Made by a program: the position numbers and the translations under genes. Positions 47,597 to 61,344 of a DNA stretch of 64,000 nt are shown piece after piece. The first letter of the stretch is position 1, and the number at the start of each line of letters is the position of its first letter. The notes under the pieces were generated by a model. That model was not told the origin of the DNA. It was given only the letters and a program-made list of their open reading frames with translations, and did no database searches. Origin of the DNA: DATAXP01 sp036272935 (GTDB lineage Bacteria > Planctomycetota > Planctomycetia > Pirellulales > PNKZ01); the NCBI GenBank assembly GCA_036272935.1, contig DATAXP010000143.1:62001-126000 (forward strand), written 5' to 3'.

Positions 47597-48007
47597 ATGC
47601 TGAATCCATCGGCCCCCATTTTTCGTCTGCCGCCTTGGAAATGCGAGGCGACCTATCGACCGGAAGAGTTGTCGGAAGTCGTCGACTGGTCGTTGGCGGC
47701 CTACCATGTGCCCGATCAGTGGAAAACGACGATGGGGCAGGGAGTGAAGGTGGCGATTCTCGATACCGGGATCGACGCCCAGCATCCCGATCTTGCCGCG
47801 GCGATCGACACGCTCGAGGACTTCACCGGGAGCCTGTTCGGCCCCGCCGATCGCCAGGGACACGGCACGCACACGTCCGGCACTCTCGCCGCCCGACGCA
47901 ATGGCCGCGGCGTGGTCGGCGTTGCTCCGGAATGCCGGCTCCTGGTCGGCAAGGACTCGGACGACCATCGTCGTGGTGGCGCTGTTGCTGGCCTCCGGCG
48001 TCTCTAG
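47597..48007 (+). pseudogene. Truncated S8 (subtilisin-like) peptidase
   Basis: The N-terminal 119 residues or so match a subtilase: catalytic Asp in VAILDTGIDAQHPDL and catalytic His in QGHGTHTSGTLAA, followed by VVGVAPECRLLVGK. The reading frame then switches to unrelated sequence at about 47952 and stops at 48007. The Ser box (GTSMA type) and the rest of the domain are missing, so the product cannot be active. The 3' part has been replaced by the signal-peptide coding end of a DUF1549 gene in another frame. Confidence 0.85.
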
Positions 48008-48707
48008 GCTCGAAGCCGGCGATGCCACGCCCCTGCACAATCGCATCGATACACTCGTTGAACGTGCGGCACATGGCCCGCTGGCCAAGCCGGCTGGTGA
48101 CGCCGAGTTTCTCCGCCGGGTATATCTCGATCTGACGGGTGTCGTCCCGACGCCTGCCGAGGTGCGCGCGTTCCTCGACGACCGCTCGTCCGACAAGCGC
48201 GCCGCGCTCATCGATCGGCTGCTCGATTCGCCTGCATTCGCGCGGCACATGGCGCACGCCTTCGACGCGACGCTGATCGAGGGTCGCACCGACAAGCACG
48301 TCGACGCGGCGGCGTGGAACCGCTACCTGTACGAGTCGTTCGCGGCCAATAAGCCGTACGATCGGTTGATGTGCGAGCTGCTCGTGGCCGACGGCTCGCA
48401 GCCAGCGACACGCGCAGCGGCGAAGTTCCTGCTCAGCCACGAGTGCGAGCCGAACGCACTGACGCGCGACGTGGGGCGAATCTACTTCGGCATGGACATG
48501 CAGTGTGCTCAGTGCCACGACCATCCCGTGGTCGAGGAGTATGTCCAAGACCGCTACTACGGCTTGCAGGCTTTCTTCGTCCGCACCGCGCCGTATGTCG
48601 ACAAGAAAGCCAAGCTGACGATCGTGGCCGAAAAGGGGGAAGGCGATACAAACTACAAGAGCGTGTTCACCGGCGAGGCGCACGATCGCGTCGTGCCACG
48701 CGTCCCT
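47952..48707 (+). pseudogene. DUF1549 gene fragment, 5' and 3' ends lost
   Basis: In the third frame, sequence from about 47952 encodes a signal-peptide core (TTIVVVALLLASGVSRLEA) and then a canonical DUF1549 start (HNRIDTLVERAA ... FLRRVYLDLTGVVPTPAEVRAF) and DUF1549 body with CAQCH. It ends at VFTGEAHDRVVPRVP near 48705. The DUF1553 half is absent and no ATG precedes the signal peptide in this frame. The 3' junction joins directly to a WD40-like C-terminus in a different frame. Confidence 0.8.
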
Positions 48708-48907
48708 TGTGGGGTGCGGCGTGGCATCCCGATGGCTATTGGATTGGTCTGGCGGGCGGCCAAGGCGGCATGCTGTACTTTTGGAAGCCCAACGACGTGA
48801 ACGAGTTCTTCAAGTTCAAACTTCCCGACACCGGCTGCGATCTGTCGATGTCGCGCGACGGCCCGTCGCTGGCGGTGGCTCACGCCGACAAGACACTGCG
48901 CGTGTAG
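48707..48907 (+). pseudogene. C-terminal fragment of a WD40-like protein
   Basis: From 48707 the frame reads LWGAAWHPDGYWIGLAGGQ then GMLYFWKPNDVNEFFKFKL, and ends in DGPSLAVAHADKTLRV and a stop at 48905-48907. This is the closing blade of a beta-propeller of the WD40 type, whose blades usually end in a DKTLR(V/I)W-like motif. The N-terminal blades and start codon are missing. Planctomycete DUF1549 genes are often neighboured by WD40 genes, so a single internal deletion could create this fusion point. Confidence 0.7.
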
Positions 48908-48950
48908 CGGATGACGGCCAAATCGTGACCGCATCAAACCGCAACCCCAA

Positions 48951-49021
48951 CGAGCCGCGACCATCACGAGCCGCGACCGTAAGGGAGCGGATTGGGCGCC
49001 ACGTTGGCGACGCGGATGTCA
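48951..49021. repeat. REP half-site pair inside a decayed transposase locus
   Basis: CGAGCCGCGACCAT at 48951 is followed by a second, longer copy at 48967-49021. The longer copy matches the left half of the palindrome at 49322 over about 55 bp (CGAGCCGCGACC, then AGGGAGCGGAT, CGACGCGG). It cuts off the C-terminal coding part of the transposase remnant. Confidence 0.75.
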
Positions 49022-49307
49022 CGACGGCGTGCACGTGTTGCGTGCGGACATGAGCTGCCCATAGATGCCAATTGCGATACTCGCGCACTTCGCGAATCGC
49101 TTCTAAGACGATCGTGCGGTTTGTCCCATTCAATTGATAGTGCGCCTGAGCCATTTCTGCCTGGCGGTCACCGCGGCGTCGTTGATCCGACAATAGCCAC
49201 GGCTCGCCAGGGTGGTTATGGCTGCGATCCACCGAGCCGCGCTCATCGCCATGAAGCCATTGGCCGTAGCAAGTGAACGTGATGAAGTACGCCAAGGGAT
49301 CAGACAT
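49022..49307 (-). pseudogene. REP-associated tyrosine transposase (RAYT/IS200-like) remnant
   Basis: The minus-strand frame from ATG 49307 reads MSDPLAYFITFTCYGQWLHG, then DRSHNHPGEPWLLSDQ, and reaches the HUH element HVHAVVTS. These are the first and second motifs of Y1 transposases of the RAYT group. At 49021 the coding sequence runs into a REP copy, so the helix carrying the catalytic tyrosine is lost. The open frame continues into repeat sequence without family features. The remnant lies between two same-orientation REP elements, the classic RAYT setting. Confidence 0.8.
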
Positions 49308-49321
49308 GCGCACGATTGTAA

Positions 49322-49415
49322 AACGAGCCGCGACCATTAGGGAGCGGATGGGACGCGACGTTTGCGACGCGGTGTCCTGCGCGGCGTGTCCGCTCCCTAA
49401 TGGTCGCGGCTCGTT
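49322..49415. repeat. Full REP palindrome next to the transposase remnant
   Basis: A perfect 27-bp inverted repeat (49322-49348 and 49389-49415) encloses 40 bp that is itself partly palindromic (GACGCGACGTTTGCGACGC). The left half matches the element at 48967-49021. It overlaps the upstream edge of the transposase remnant and ends 20 bp before the metH stop codon. Confidence 0.8.
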
Positions 49416-49434
49416 ACGCAGGAGGCGAGCCCGT

Positions 49435-53136
<3,702 letters not shown>

Positions 53137-53481
53137 GCCGATAGCAAGCTCCCTGAACCGGCTCAAAAAACTGATAGCACCCGGTAGTGCATCAACTCTC
53201 CGGACGCGCGATCCCTGAAGTATCGCAAGCTCCTAAGGTGCTGGCAACGGAAGCGGACCCGGGCCGCAAAGCTCCCCCAGATCGTCGCTCCTTACAATCG
53301 TCGCCACTGGGAGCGGCGCACGGCATGGCAAAGGCGTTCAAACGCTCAAGAGGCCTACAGGCCGAACCGATAACACCTCAAAGTGGCACGCTGGCGCGCC
53401 AAGCGCGATTGCGCAGGCGTCGCGCTCGACTGCCGCCCAAACGTGTTCGGCCCACGCATTTATCCGACTGGACGAAAGCTC
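53137..53481. other. Divergent intergenic region, metH / exopolysaccharide-like operon
   Basis: This 345-bp region separates metH (minus) from the Pro/Ala-rich membrane protein (plus), so it must hold both promoters. I see no convincing hairpin riboswitch, terminator or operator. An in-frame extension of the downstream gene to 53383 exists but lacks support. Confidence 0.5.
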
Positions 53482-54537
53482 ATGTCCTCGACGACTCCCA
53501 ACCGGGCCGGTGCCGCGGTGCCGACTCCACGTCGCACGCACGGCAACCTGGGAACGGGGTTCGAGAGCCATCGCATTCTGCTGACGCTCCCGGATCTGCG
53601 GCCCGCCGAGCAAGTCTCGGCGCCGGCACCAGCAACCATCGTGATCCCGACGCCTGCTCCACCGCCGCGACCCACTGGACACGTCGCCTCGCCGACGGTC
53701 GGAGCGCCGTCAAGTAGTGTGAACGCCGCTGCTTCACCGTTGCTGACGGCTCACTCGACAGCAACGCAACCATCTCCGCAGTCGAGTTCACATTCGTCGG
53801 CACAGCGAACTTGGCGAACCGATCAGGCGCGCCGCCCCTCGGCACCGCGCGCCGGTGGCGCTTGGGGTTCGGCTGCCACCCAACGACCGTACTCGCAAGC
53901 GCGATCCGCCGCGGCCGCCTCACGGCAATCGGCGGCGCGCGGCTTCTGGTATGCGGGGATCGCGGCTGCCGCCGCCTGCCTGCTCACGTTCATTACGATT
54001 GAAGGCCCCAGCTCGATCCTCGATCGCAAGCTGCCGCCGCGGCCGGTCGAAGATTCCGGGGCGCTCAAGGATTTTCCCGCGACGCCCGTGCAAACGGTCG
54101 GCCCGGTGCACAACGCAGCTCCGCCGGCCTCCACGTGGGAGCCATCGCCTAGCGAGCCGCCGCCGGCCTCGGCCCCACACACACCTGCGCCATCAAGCAA
54201 TTCCCAGCGCCTCGGCGAGCCGGCCGATGTTCCGCCTTGGGAAAGCTGGACGCCGACCGGCGGCATCGGCCAGTTGCCGGAGGCAAGCAAGTCGGCCGCC
54301 GCCAACGACGCGATTCCTACGGTCAGCCAACCGGTCGAGGCTTCGAGTGGGCCGTTCGATCCCGCGCCGCAAATTGCACGGCTACCCGCCACCGGCGATA
54401 CGCTCGCTGGCCCTTCGCCGGTCGCACCGACCATGAACGAACCTGCCGCGAACCTACCGAAGGCTCGCTTCAAGGGCGTGATCCGCAAGACTCCATCGGA
54501 GAACAACGATGAGCACGCTCGACCAGGCCTTTATTAG
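53482..54537 (+). CDS. Pro/Ala/Ser-rich single-pass membrane protein
   Basis: The 351-residue protein starts at the ATG in GAAAGCTCATG. It is low complexity with long Pro/Ala/Ser/Thr runs on both sides of one membrane helix (FWYAGIAAAAACLLTFITI, near residue 160). A conserved-looking N-terminal segment reads FESHRILLTLPDLRPAE. No catalytic domain is seen. Because the next gene begins 29 bp before this one ends and encodes a BY-kinase-like protein, the protein may be its membrane activator or scaffold, which is common for bacterial tyrosine-kinase modules; this is an inference. Confidence 0.65.
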   Translation: MSSTTPNRAGAAVPTPRRTHGNLGTGFESHRILLTLPDLRPAEQVSAPAPATIVIPTPAPPPRPTGHVASPTVGAPSSSVNAAASPLLTAHSTATQPSPQSSSHSSAQRTWRTDQARRPSAPRAGGAWGSAATQRPYSQARSAAAASRQSAARGFWYAGIAAAAACLLTFITIEGPSSILDRKLPPRPVEDSGALKDFPATPVQTVGPVHNAAPPASTWEPSPSEPPPASAPHTPAPSSNSQRLGEPADVPPWESWTPTGGIGQLPEASKSAAANDAIPTVSQPVEASSGPFDPAPQIARLPATGDTLAGPSPVAPTMNEPAANLPKARFKGVIRKTPSENNDEHARPGLY

Positions 54538-55453
54538 GGCATACCACAAAGGCGCTGACGATGCGTCGTCACGTCGCCGCGTGGAACTGCCGGCCGGCGC
54601 GACCGGCCCGGTTCGCTACCAGGCGGTCGACGTGATTCCGCACGAACCGGTGCCCCCGCCGCACGTAACCCTGCCGGCCGCAAAGCCCGCGGCGGCAGCG
54701 ATCGCGGCGACTCACGTCGCTCCGGCGGCCATTGCCTCGGGGTCGGTCGCCTCGGCCGCAGCATCCCGTGTCCCGGCGAAGCTTGTTGGGCGCAAGGCGA
54801 CGCTCGAGCCGGCGTTCGAGGTGCCGCATTTCGTTTGGCCTGAAATTGTCGATTCCCTGCTGGCGAAGGCCGCACTGCCTTGCGCCGGCTGTGGGGCTCA
54901 ACTTGTCGGACGCAGCGCCGAGCACCGCAAGGTGATGTTGCTGACTGCGGATAAACGTGGCCACGGATGCTCGACCGCCGCGCTGGTGATCGCCCGCAGC
55001 GTCGCACGGCGAGGCTTGCGCGTGGTGCTGGTCGACGCTGACCTGCGGCATCCGCACTTGGCCGAGTTGCTGGGCGTGACGTCGAAAGTGTCGTGGGCCG
55101 GCTTGCTGACCACGCATCAAACGATCGACGAGGCGCTGATCGAGAGCAGTTGGGAACGGATCACGCTCATGCCGTTGACCGTCGACGACGACGCGCGGCA
55201 ATCGCCTCCCAATCTTGCCGGTGCACTACAAGCGTTGCGGAATCATTTCGACCTGGTGATTGTCGATGCCGGAGCGCTCGAGGACGACGCGGCCGCGATC
55301 GACCTGGCGGCAATGATGCTCGACGCGTCGATCGACGACGGCGTGATCGTGCATGCCGGCAGCCAGGCGCCGCAAGAAGTCACACGGCCGGTCGCGCGAC
55401 GATTGACCGCCGCCGGCGTGCGGCGCTGGGAGCTGGTCGAGAATTTTGTCTAA
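54509..55453 (+). CDS. CpsD/CapB-like (BY-kinase/ParA fold) protein with degenerate P-loop
   Basis: The 314-residue protein has an Ala-rich N-terminus with a CAGC knuckle at 125-128, then a ParA/MinD-type fold. Walker A' is intact (VVLVDADLRHPHL, 172-184) and Walker B is LVIVDAG. The Walker A loop reads RGHGCSTAA where BY-kinases have PGEGKST, so the essential lysine is replaced by Cys154. There is no C-terminal tyrosine cluster. It is therefore probably a non-kinase regulator or a decayed enzyme. It overlaps the membrane protein gene upstream by 29 bp, and the AAA ATPase gene follows after 43 bp, forming a likely operon. Confidence 0.75.
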   Translation: MSTLDQAFIRAYHKGADDASSRRRVELPAGATGPVRYQAVDVIPHEPVPPPHVTLPAAKPAAAAIAATHVAPAAIASGSVASAAASRVPAKLVGRKATLEPAFEVPHFVWPEIVDSLLAKAALPCAGCGAQLVGRSAEHRKVMLLTADKRGHGCSTAALVIARSVARRGLRVVLVDADLRHPHLAELLGVTSKVSWAGLLTTHQTIDEALIESSWERITLMPLTVDDDARQSPPNLAGALQALRNHFDLVIVDAGALEDDAAAIDLAAMMLDASIDDGVIVHAGSQAPQEVTRPVARRLTAAGVRRWELVENFV

Positions 55454-55496
55454 CAGCGATCGTCGCTAAACCGTAAACGAGCAGCGAAATCTACTC

Positions 55497-56318
55497 ATGT
55501 ACGAACCGTACTGGCGACTAACGCGTAAGCCGTTCGACTCGGGGGTCGATCCGGCGAGTTACTATCCGGACGAAGTGCACCAGGCGGCGCTGCTCAAGTT
55601 GCGCTATGCCTTGGAAAGCCACTGCGGCGGCGCGCTGCTGGCCGGCCCCGCCGGTTCGGGCAAGACACTGCTCGTGCGGCTGCTGGCCGAGCGGTTGAAC
55701 GAAACCTTCCGTCCGCTGGTACACCTGGTCTATCCGGCGATGCCGACCGTTGAGCTGCTGGCGTACATCGCCGACGAGTTTGCCCCAGCGCAGCGACCGT
55801 CGTCGACCAACCTGGATGAAAGCGTGCGCCGCATTCAGCGGGCGCTCACCGACAATGCCGCACAGGGTCGCCGCGCCGTGCTGGTGATCGACGAGGCGCA
55901 CCTGGTCGACAGCCCGCGCACGTTCGAAGCCTTGCGGCTGCTGCTGAACTTCGAGGTCAAGGGTCAATCGGCGCTGACGCTGCTGCTGGTGGGTCAGCCG
56001 GCCGTGCTGCCGATGATCGACCGTCTGCCGCAGCTCGACGAGCGGCTGGGAGTGAAGTGCCTGCTGCGGCCGCTGAGCATCGAGGAGACGATGGGCTACG
56101 TGCAGCATCGCCTTGCCTGGGCCGGTGCCGAACGGACGATCTTCTTGGCCGAGGCCCTCGAGGCCGTTCATCGCCAAAGCCAGGGGTTGCCGCGTCGGAT
56201 CAACCGGCTGTGCGACTTGGCGCTGCTCGTCGGCTTTGCCGAGGAACGTCAGGCGATCGACGAAACGCAGATCGACGCCTTGGCCGGCGAGCTGATGACC
56301 GTCGCGCCGGAAGAGTGA
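55497..56318 (+). CDS. ExeA/GspA-like AAA ATPase
   Basis: The 273-residue protein has the N-terminal family signature MYEPYWRLTRKPFDSGVDP. It carries Walker A GPAGSGKT (50-57), Walker B VLVIDEAHLV (128-137), a sensor-1 region (TLLLVGQPAV) and an arginine-finger region (SQGLPRRINRLCDLALL). Length matches ExeA-type ATPases and the XrtA-associated ATPase group, which accompany type II secretion or exosortase/exopolysaccharide loci. The membrane helix and peptidoglycan-binding tail of full ExeA are missing. It is the third gene of the operon. Confidence 0.88.
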   Translation: MYEPYWRLTRKPFDSGVDPASYYPDEVHQAALLKLRYALESHCGGALLAGPAGSGKTLLVRLLAERLNETFRPLVHLVYPAMPTVELLAYIADEFAPAQRPSSTNLDESVRRIQRALTDNAAQGRRAVLVIDEAHLVDSPRTFEALRLLLNFEVKGQSALTLLLVGQPAVLPMIDRLPQLDERLGVKCLLRPLSIEETMGYVQHRLAWAGAERTIFLAEALEAVHRQSQGLPRRINRLCDLALLVGFAEERQAIDETQIDALAGELMTVAPEE

Positions 56319-56743
56319 TGGCAGGGCACGTTTATCGATCATCAGAAAGCAAATCGACCCGTGGTTTTGGGTGGCACTGGCGAAGCCAGCGGCTCCCGGC
56401 CGGCACTGGTGGGTACTAATTCCCGCGCGGCGCGGTGGGTCAAGCCCCGCGTCGGCCGCCGACTTTGTACCCCACCATGGACCCGGGGGTAACGGGTACA
56501 AACTCGCCCCCTTCCAACGCGCGCCGACTTAGTACCCGATGGCGATAAATGGGTACAAACTCGCCACACGCGTGGTCGGTTCGAATTGAATCCTGAAGAT
56601 CAATAGCCGGTCGCCGCGGCGACCGCGTTCTTCAGCAATTCGTTTCCGAATTGCGTGGCGATCGCGTAAAATCGAGGGCATCCTACCTTGCGGCACGGAT
56701 GCCCCGCTCCCCGCCCATTGCTCGACCCCGCGTGATCGGCACG
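56319..56743. other. Repeat-rich intergenic region before the DUF1549 gene
   Basis: No gene is supported here. The region contains a diverged arm of the 1893-1949 repeat (56371-56389), two imperfect direct copies of a palindromic GCCGACTT...GTACCC...GGGTACAAACTCGCC unit (56458-56508 and 56523-56565), and an exact copy of the 18-bp palindrome of the 619-673 element (56608-56625). The density of three repeat types in 260 bp makes it a repeat nest. Confidence 0.65.
56458..56565. repeat. Two tandem palindromic units ending GGGTACAAACTCGCC
   Basis: Unit 1 runs 56458-56508 and unit 2 runs 56523-56565. Each starts GCCGACTT, has an inner GTACCC/GGGTAC inverted repeat and ends GGGTACAAACTCGCC. They differ mainly in the loop length. 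Their tandem placement suggests a REP-like or regulatory duplication of unknown role. Confidence 0.6.
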
Positions 56744-59700
56744 ATGAACCGTATTGCCTCGATTGCGGCTGCGATGTTCGCGCTCACGGCCGGTGCGATG
56801 CCGCACGCCGCTGCTGCGGCGGATCGCGTCGACTTCGACCGGCACATTCGGCCGATCCTCTCCGACAAGTGCTTCTTCTGCCACGGCCCCGATCAGAAAC
56901 ATCGCCAGGCCGACCTGCGCCTCGACGAGCGAGATTCGGCCGTGGCCGACAAAGCGATCGTCCCCGGCAAGCCCGAGGAAAGCGAGCTGATCCGACGGAT
57001 CACCAGCGACGATGCCGACGAGACGATGCCGCCGCCGGAATCGCACAAGGAGCTCACGCCGAGCGAAAAGACGCTGCTCCGCCGGTGGATTGCCGACGGG
57101 GCGGAATACCAGGCCCACTGGGCGTACCGTCCCTTGGCGAAGCCGCGAGTGCCGCGGCTCAACGACGCGGGCTGGGTGCGCAATCCGATCGACAGTTTTG
57201 TGCTCGAGGAACTGCGCAGCCGGAAGATCGAACCATCGCCCGAGGCCGATCGCGCCACGCTGCTGCGCCGGCTGAGCCTCGACCTGACCGGTCTGCCTCC
57301 CACGCCGGCCGAGGTAGCGGCGTTTCTCGACGACACCAGCCCGAACGCCTACGAGCGCCAGGTGAGTCGGCTGCTCGCATCGCCTCGTTACGGCGAACGG
57401 ATGGCGGTCCCCTGGCTCGATCTGGTGCGGTTCGCCGACACGGTGGGCTATCACGGCGACCAGAATCAGCATGTGTTCGCCTACCGAGATTGGGTAATCG
57501 ACGCCTTTAACCGGAACAAGCCGTTCGATCAGTTCACGATCGAGCAGCTTGCCGGCGATCTGCTTCCTGCCGCGACCACCGAGCAGCGCGTGGCCACCGC
57601 GTTCAACCGACTGAACATGATGACGCGCGAAGGGGGCGCGCAGCCGAAAGAGTACCTGGCCAAATACGCGGCCGACCGAGTGCGCACGGTGTCGACAACC
57701 TGGCTCGGGTCGACCATGGGCTGCTGCGAATGCCACGGCCACAAGTTCGACCCGTTCACGGCTTGCGACTTCTACTCGCTGGCGGCGTTCTTTGCCGACG
57801 TCAAGCAGTGGGGCTACTACGCCGATGCAAAGTACGCGCGGACGCCGGAACTGGCCGGCTTCGGCAACGAGCATCCGTTTCCGCCCGAAATCGAGGTGGC
57901 GAGCCCGTATCTCCAGCGCCGCCAGCGGCAGTTCGAGCAGCAGATGATCGCGCTGGCCGAGGCGACCGCCCGGCATGCTGCCGCACAGCCGGCCTCGCGC
58001 GACAAGTTCAATGGCTGGCAGCGGGCGATGCGCGAGTTCCTAGCTCGCGAGCCTTCGGGATGGTCGACTCCACAGCCGAGGGTCGCCAGCAAGGCATTGA
58101 AGCCAGCGAAGAAATCCGACGCCGACGAGCCGGAGCAGATCGACGGGCCAACGATCGAAGCCGATGGTCGGATCGTCTTTCGCGGCAAGCCGCAAGACAA
58201 CCCGATCGCGCTGCCGTTGGACGTACCCTGGCTCGCCGCGGTGCGGCTCGAGCTGCTGCCGCATGCCGCGCACGGTGGCAAGATTGCTCGCGGCGAACCG
58301 ACGATCATCAAGCCGGCGGTGCGCATCAAGCGCCGCGACGGCAAGCCAGCGAAGGTAGCCTTCTTCTACGCCGATGCCGATGCCCGCGATCCCAAGTACA
58401 CGCAAGGCTCGGCGGTCGTCGGCGTTCACGGAGGCTGGCAGCCCGCGAAGGCACGGCTCACCGAGCGGCAGAGTTCCGTATGGCTCGTCGAGCGGCCGCT
58501 GAAGGTCGACGACGGCGACCAGCTCGAAATTACCCTGGCAGGCAACACGATCGGCTGCTTGCGGGTGAGCGTGTCGCCGATCGCAGGGGTCGATCCGCTT
58601 GATGCGTCGCTTGCCACCGAGTTGCGGACGGCGCTGGGCGCCGCCGAATCTGCCGCAGCGACGACCACGGCAAGCAGCCCGGTGAATCTGGCGTACCTGG
58701 GCAGCACCGCGTGCGAGCCGAAGGCGTTCGAGCAGTTCCGGCAATTGCAGCGATCGTGGTTCGAGTGCCGCCGCGGCATGGCCGAGGTGATGACCACGGT
58801 CGCGGTTGAACCGCTGATGACGCGCGTGTTGCCGCGCGGCAACTGGCAAGACGATTCCGGGGAGATCGTCTCGCCGGCGGTCCCTCATTTCTTGCCGCAG
58901 CCCACCAACAGCGGCGATCAGCGCCTCACGCGGCTGGACCTGGCCCGGTGGCTGGTGGCCAACGAGAACCCGTTGACTGCACGCGTGGTGGTCAATCGGC
59001 TGTGGAAGCAGTTCTTCGGCGCGGCGCTGTCGGGGGTGGTCGACGATCTGGGGGCGCAAGGCGAATCGCCGTCGCATCCCGAGCTGCTCGATTGGCTGGC
59101 GTACGAATTCCGCGCCAGCGGATGGGACACCAAGCGCCTGGTGCGGCTGCTCGTCACGTCGAGCACGTACCGCCAACAGTCCAATGTCCGTGCCGAACTG
59201 CGCGATGTCGATCCAGCCAACCGGCTGCTGGCGTTCATGTCGCCGCGGCGGCTCGAGGCGGAGTTCGTCCGCGATAACGCCCTGGCGATCGCCGGGCTGC
59301 TGAACCTCGACCTAGGCGGCCCGAGCGTGCGCCCCTATCAGCCCGCCGGCTACTATGCGAATCTGCAATTCCCGAACCGCGACTACGTCGCGCAGCTCGA
59401 CGATCGGCAGTATCGCCGCGGTGTGTACATGCACTGGCAGCGCACGTTCTTGCAACCGATGCTCGCCAATTTCGATGCACCTGGCCGCGAGGAATGCACC
59501 GCAGGACGGCTCTGCTCGAACACGCCGCAGCAAGCGCTCACGCTATTGAACGACCCGACGTTCGTCGAGGCGGCCCGGGTGTTAGCCGCGCGTCTGCTTG
59601 TCGATGCTCACGCAACCGACGAGCGGCGAATCGACCATTTGTTGCGGCTGGCCGTGGCCCGCCCGCCATCGACGGCCGAGCGCGAGTCGCTTGCGGCGTT

Positions 59701-59869
59701 CCTCGCCGATCAGCGCAAGCATTACCGGCAGCACGAAGACGAAGCGCAGCAGTTGCTCAACGTGGGGATCGCCCCGGCGGCGACGAATATCGATGCCGCG
59801 GAGCTGGCAGCCTGGACTTCGCTGTGTCGAGTTGTGTTGAACCTGCACGAAACAATCGCCCGGTACTGA
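56744..59869 (+). CDS. PSCyt1 + DUF1549 + DUF1553 protein
   Basis: From the ATG at 56744 the protein has 1,041 residues. An Ala-rich signal peptide (IASIAAAMFALTAGAMPHAAAAA) precedes a PSCyt1 domain with CFFCH (near residue 45). DUF1549 follows (IDSFVLEELRSR ... LLRRLSLDLTGLPPTPAEV) with a second CECHGH motif, and DUF1553 occupies the C-terminal 350 residues (RLDLARWLVANENPLTARVV, VNRLWKQFFG). This is the canonical order, unlike the nested protein at 26938-30666. The DUF1501 partner starts five bases after the stop. The role in redox or carbohydrate breakdown is undetermined. Confidence 0.93.
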   Translation: MNRIASIAAAMFALTAGAMPHAAAAADRVDFDRHIRPILSDKCFFCHGPDQKHRQADLRLDERDSAVADKAIVPGKPEESELIRRITSDDADETMPPPESHKELTPSEKTLLRRWIADGAEYQAHWAYRPLAKPRVPRLNDAGWVRNPIDSFVLEELRSRKIEPSPEADRATLLRRLSLDLTGLPPTPAEVAAFLDDTSPNAYERQVSRLLASPRYGERMAVPWLDLVRFADTVGYHGDQNQHVFAYRDWVIDAFNRNKPFDQFTIEQLAGDLLPAATTEQRVATAFNRLNMMTREGGAQPKEYLAKYAADRVRTVSTTWLGSTMGCCECHGHKFDPFTACDFYSLAAFFADVKQWGYYADAKYARTPELAGFGNEHPFPPEIEVASPYLQRRQRQFEQQMIALAEATARHAAAQPASRDKFNGWQRAMREFLAREPSGWSTPQPRVASKALKPAKKSDADEPEQIDGPTIEADGRIVFRGKPQDNPIALPLDVPWLAAVRLELLPHAAHGGKIARGEPTIIKPAVRIKRRDGKPAKVAFFYADADARDPKYTQGSAVVGVHGGWQPAKARLTERQSSVWLVERPLKVDDGDQLEITLAGNTIGCLRVSVSPIAGVDPLDASLATELRTALGAAESAAATTTASSPVNLAYLGSTACEPKAFEQFRQLQRSWFECRRGMAEVMTTVAVEPLMTRVLPRGNWQDDSGEIVSPAVPHFLPQPTNSGDQRLTRLDLARWLVANENPLTARVVVNRLWKQFFGAALSGVVDDLGAQGESPSHPELLDWLAYEFRASGWDTKRLVRLLVTSSTYRQQSNVRAELRDVDPANRLLAFMSPRRLEAEFVRDNALAIAGLLNLDLGGPSVRPYQPAGYYANLQFPNRDYVAQLDDRQYRRGVYMHWQRTFLQPMLANFDAPGREECTAGRLCSNTPQQALTLLNDPTFVEAARVLAARLLVDAHATDERRIDHLLRLAVARPPSTAERESLAAFLADQRKHYRQHEDEAQQLLNVGIAPAATNIDAAELAAWTSLCRVVLNLHETIARY

Positions 59870-59874
59870 CCACC

Positions 59875-61338
<1,464 letters not shown>

Positions 61339-61344
61339 TCGCCG

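Noticed and set aside
53137..53481. Cobalamin or SAM riboswitch upstream of metH
   Set aside because: I could not find the conserved B12 box or a SAM core in the region.
56600..57976. 458-codon minus-strand frame over the DUF1549 gene start
   Set aside because: It is antisense to a canonical PSCyt1-DUF1549 protein and has no domain of its own.
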